From assembly GCA_041547565.1 (NCBI GenBank), contig JBFEUI010000009.1, positions 1 through 43,937 of the forward strand: 43,937 bases of DNA, written 5' to 3'. The notes under the pieces were generated by a model that worked only from the letters and a program-made list of their open reading frames with translations, had not been told where the DNA came from and searched no databases. This DNA comes from JBFEUI01 sp041547565. Its GTDB lineage: Bacteria; Pseudomonadota; Gammaproteobacteria; Thiohalomonadales; Thiohalomonadaceae. Shown here piece by piece: positions 41,788 to 43,937 of this stretch. Every line of letters begins with the position of its first letter. The stretch's first letter is position 1. The translations under genes were made by a program, and so were the position numbers.

Positions 41788-42321
41788 ATGACTATCCGCG
41801 ACTACAAAGGCATCACCCCAACGCTGGGAAAAGCGGTCTACATCGACCCGCAGGCCGCGGTGATTGGCGATGTCCATATCGGCGATGAAAGCTCGGTGTG
41901 GCCGATGGCGGTGCTACGCGGTGACGTCAACGCCATCCGCATCGGTGAGCGCAGCAGCATACAGGACGGCTCGGTGCTGCACGTCACCCACGACCACCCC
42001 GAGGTGCCGGGCGGGCATCCGCTTGTCATCGGCGACGAGGTGACAGTGGGCCACAATGTCACCCTGCACGGCTGCTCCATTGCCGACCGCTGCCTTATCG
42101 GCATGGGCTCCACTATACTCGACGGGGCTCGCCTGGAGGAGCATGTACTGCTGGGTGCCGGCAGCCTGGTACCGCCGCACAAGGTACTGGAGGGCGGCTA
42201 TCTGTGGATGGGGGCACCTGTGAGAAAGGTCCGTCCGCTGAACAAGGCGGAGATCGAAAAGTTCGCCTATTCCGCCGGCCACTATGTGCGCCTGCAGCGG
42301 CACTACCGCACACAAGGGTGA
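41788..42321 (+). CDS. gamma-carbonic anhydrase family protein (YrdA-like)
   Basis: The 177-residue protein is a left-handed beta-helix with hexapeptide repeats (for example AAVIGDVHIGDESSVWP, MAVLRGDVNAIRIGERSSIQDG). Zinc-ligand histidines appear in LHVTHDHP and VGHNVTLHGCSI, as in the trimeric gamma-carbonic anhydrase family. Length matches YrdA. The activity of this subfamily is often weak or unproven. Confidence 0.92.
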   Translation: MTIRDYKGITPTLGKAVYIDPQAAVIGDVHIGDESSVWPMAVLRGDVNAIRIGERSSIQDGSVLHVTHDHPEVPGGHPLVIGDEVTVGHNVTLHGCSIADRCLIGMGSTILDGARLEEHVLLGAGSLVPPHKVLEGGYLWMGAPVRKVRPLNKAEIEKFAYSAGHYVRLQRHYRTQG

Positions 42322-42388
42322 AGGCTTGGCGCCCCCCAGGCCATCGCCTATTATTGAATAGCACCGTCGTTAATACAGGGACGAGAAA

Positions 42389-42817
42389 ATGGAAGTGATG
42401 ATCTACAACTTCTCAGCCGACACCAGCAAGCTGGACCTGCTGGATCTGCTCAAGTCGTACCGCAAGCATATGGAGCTGAAAATGGTGGACAATCACTATG
42501 AAGACGGTTCCACCTTTCACTTCGCCCTGGCCAGCTTCAAGTCAGACAAGCACGCCCTCAAGGTCATAAAGAAATTCAACAACGTCCGGCTCAAGGGCCA
42601 CCACCTGATCGTGCGCGAGTACGTGCACCGCTCCTACAGCAACGAAAAACGCGCCCTGAACTGGCGCCAGCAACCGTGGGACGGTGTGGAGCGGCGCGGA
42701 CACGACCGGCGCAGGAAGGAGGTGGTGAAAAAGCACGATGACCTGTTTGACGAGACACCGGCGACCGAGGAAAACATACGCATTGCCGGTTATCGTAACT
42801 TCGCCCGCAAGGGCTGA
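42389..42817 (+). CDS. RRM-like RNA-binding protein with conserved basic tail (paralog B)
   Basis: This 142-residue protein is a paralog of the one at 24572-24994. An RNP2-like strand VMIYNFS (3-9) and RNP1-like strand FHFALASF (43-50) are followed by HALKVIKKFNNVRLKG. Then comes REYVHRSYSNEKRALNWRQ and PWDGVERRGHDRRRK (about 76-110). In this block the two proteins agree at most positions, while their N-terminal halves differ widely. The fold assignment is pattern-based. A GGGACGAG ribosome site precedes the ATG. It converges on aroE with a 9-bp gap. Confidence 0.7.
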   Translation: MEVMIYNFSADTSKLDLLDLLKSYRKHMELKMVDNHYEDGSTFHFALASFKSDKHALKVIKKFNNVRLKGHHLIVREYVHRSYSNEKRALNWRQQPWDGVERRGHDRRRKEVVKKHDDLFDETPATEENIRIAGYRNFARKG

Positions 42818-42826
42818 TGCCCGGGG

Positions 42827-43678
42827 TTAGCCTTTCAGGCCGGCACGCACCGCCTTGATCACTGGCGCGGTCTCCGGTCGCACCCCGCGCCAGATGGCAA
42901 AGGACTCCGCCGCCTGTTCCACCAGCATCCCCAACCCATCCAGCGCCTGTGCGGCACCGCGCTCTAAGGCCCACTGCATAAAGGCGGTCGGCTCCGCCGC
43001 ATACATCATGTCGTAGCAGACTGCACCCTCGGCCAGGATCCCGTCCGGCAGTGGCGGCAGTTCCCCCTGCAGACTGGCTGCGGTGCCGTTGATCACCAGG
43101 TCAAACTGCTGCCCGGCCAGTGCATCGAAGCCACAGCCGCTGACCTGGCCAAGCGCAGCAAACTCATCGGCCAGCACCCGCGCCCGGTCCACGGTGCGGT
43201 TGGCGATGACCAGTGTCTTAGGTCGTTCAGCCAGCAGCGGCTCGAGTACCCCGCGCACCGCACCGCCGGCACCCAGCAGCAGCAGCCGCTGTCCCTCGAT
43301 GGCGATGCCGTGGTTCACCGTAAGGTCACGAACCAGACCTACCCCGTCGGTATTTTCGCCCAACAGGCTGCCATCACCCATGAACTTGATGGTATTGACC
43401 GCGCCGGCACGCTCTGCGCGCTCACTGCGGCGGTCCACCAGGCGCCAGGCGTCCTGCTTGAAGGGCACCGTCACGTTCAACCCCTTGCCGCCGCTCGCCT
43501 GAAAGTTGCCCACCGCCTGGTCAAAACCACCCAGGTCGACCATGATGGCGCTGTACTCCAGCCGCTGACCGGTCTGTTCGGCAAACATGGCGTGTATTCC
43601 GGGTGACTTGCTGTGGGCGATGGGATTGCCCATCACCGCGTACTGGTCCGGTTTGACGTCAAAATCGAGTAGCGACAT
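42827..43678 (-). CDS. aroE: shikimate dehydrogenase
   Basis: AroE (283 aa) reduces 3-dehydroshikimate with NADPH in aromatic amino-acid synthesis. The substrate site NPIAHSKSPGIHAMFAEQTG (Ser-x-Ser), GLNVTVPFK with the catalytic Lys, LLGAGGAVRGVL (NADPH loop) and NRTVDRA are all present, with ENTDGVGLV for the catalytic Asp. It starts 8 bp after the phosphate-transporter stop, likely in one transcript. Confidence 0.97.
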   Translation of the reverse strand: MSLLDFDVKPDQYAVMGNPIAHSKSPGIHAMFAEQTGQRLEYSAIMVDLGGFDQAVGNFQASGGKGLNVTVPFKQDAWRLVDRRSERAERAGAVNTIKFMGDGSLLGENTDGVGLVRDLTVNHGIAIEGQRLLLLGAGGAVRGVLEPLLAERPKTLVIANRTVDRARVLADEFAALGQVSGCGFDALAGQQFDLVINGTAASLQGELPPLPDGILAEGAVCYDMMYAAEPTAFMQWALERGAAQALDGLGMLVEQAAESFAIWRGVRPETAPVIKAVRAGLKG

Positions 43679-43686
43679 GGGCAGAC

Positions 43687-43937
43687 CTATCCGAAGATCC
43701 CCTTCAACGTAAAGAAGATGATAATCGCCAGGATCGCACCGGCGGGCAGGGTCACGATCCAGGAGAGGAAAATGGTCCTCACCACATTCATGTTAAGGGC
43801 GGCAATGCCCCGCGCCAGCCCTACACCCAGCACACCGCCCACCAGGGTATGGGTGGTGGAAATCGGCAGGCCGGTGCCCGAGGCAAGCACCACTGTGGTC
43901 GCCGCCGCCAGTGTCGCGGCAAAACCACGGCTGGGGG
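43687..43937 (-). CDS. PiT-family inorganic phosphate transporter, C-terminal part
   Basis: The reading frame enters from the window edge and ends at 43687, giving about 83 residues. SGTGLPISTTHTLVGGVLGVGLARG is the conserved C-terminal pore repeat of the PiT/Pho-4 family, followed by a last membrane helix (IVTLPAGAILAIIIFF). The transporter moves phosphate, usually with protons or sodium. The start lies outside the window. Confidence 0.9.
   Translation of the reverse strand, partial: PSRGFAATLAAATTVVLASGTGLPISTTHTLVGGVLGVGLARGIAALNMNVVRTIFLSWIVTLPAGAILAIIIFFTLKGIFG

Overview
This window is a stretch of core chromosome from a GC-rich gammaproteobacterium. The conserved gene neighbourhoods (topA-smg-dprA-LysM | def-fmt-rsmB-ntrYX-trkAH, and argH | algZR-hemCDXY) and several proteins with a Chromatiales-like flavour suggest a free-living relative of the purple-sulfur or sulfur-oxidising lineages. 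That placement is inference from gene content; no search was run. I saw no rRNA, tRNA, CRISPR array, prophage or intact insertion sequence.

Layout. Positions 1-3100 (minus strand) hold the start of topA, then smg, dprA and a LysM lipoprotein. Positions 3117-13970 (plus) hold a long conserved run: def, fmt, rsmB, a DUF4390 protein, the ntrY/ntrX two-component pair, trkA, trkH and a small methyltransferase. Positions 13970-16400 are more accessory: a strong promoter with a dyad array before a stand-alone zinc-binding CZB protein, a GNAT acetyltransferase, a UDG-like protein and a frameshifted unknown gene. Positions 16432-24568 are argH (minus), then algZ-algR and hemC-hemD-hemX-hemY (plus), with a small exported thioredoxin-like gene inserted on the opposite strand. 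Positions 24572-29205 hold an RRM-like protein, an AscD-like ferredoxin reductase, an SDR protein, a candidate small RNA, an orphan ParA, phnN and a membrane protein. Positions 29230-38048 (minus) hold a PAS-GGDEF-EAL protein, a YaiI-type protein, ubiD, a CHASE-GGDEF cyclase and prlC. Positions 38129-43937 hold srkA, a Cys-rich unknown protein, gorA, a gamma-carbonic anhydrase, a second RRM-like protein, aroE and the end of a phosphate transporter.

Working together. The genes cover start-to-finish translation housekeeping (def/fmt/rsmB), envelope and potassium control by NtrYX and Trk, tetrapyrrole synthesis coupled to an AlgZR-type regulator, ubiquinone synthesis (ubiD), cyclic-di-GMP turnover and thiol redox (gorA).

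The less ordinary material lies mostly between genes. There are families of degenerate 7- and 8-bp tandem repeats placed just before start codons. A GC-rich double-hairpin element occurs twice, in opposite orientations. A candidate small RNA has a CU-rich, anti-Shine-Dalgarno-like linker. A start-stop element sits at the best ribosome site before algZ. Two paralogous RRM-like proteins share an unusual conserved basic tail, and the NtrX regulator lacks the GAFTGA loop.
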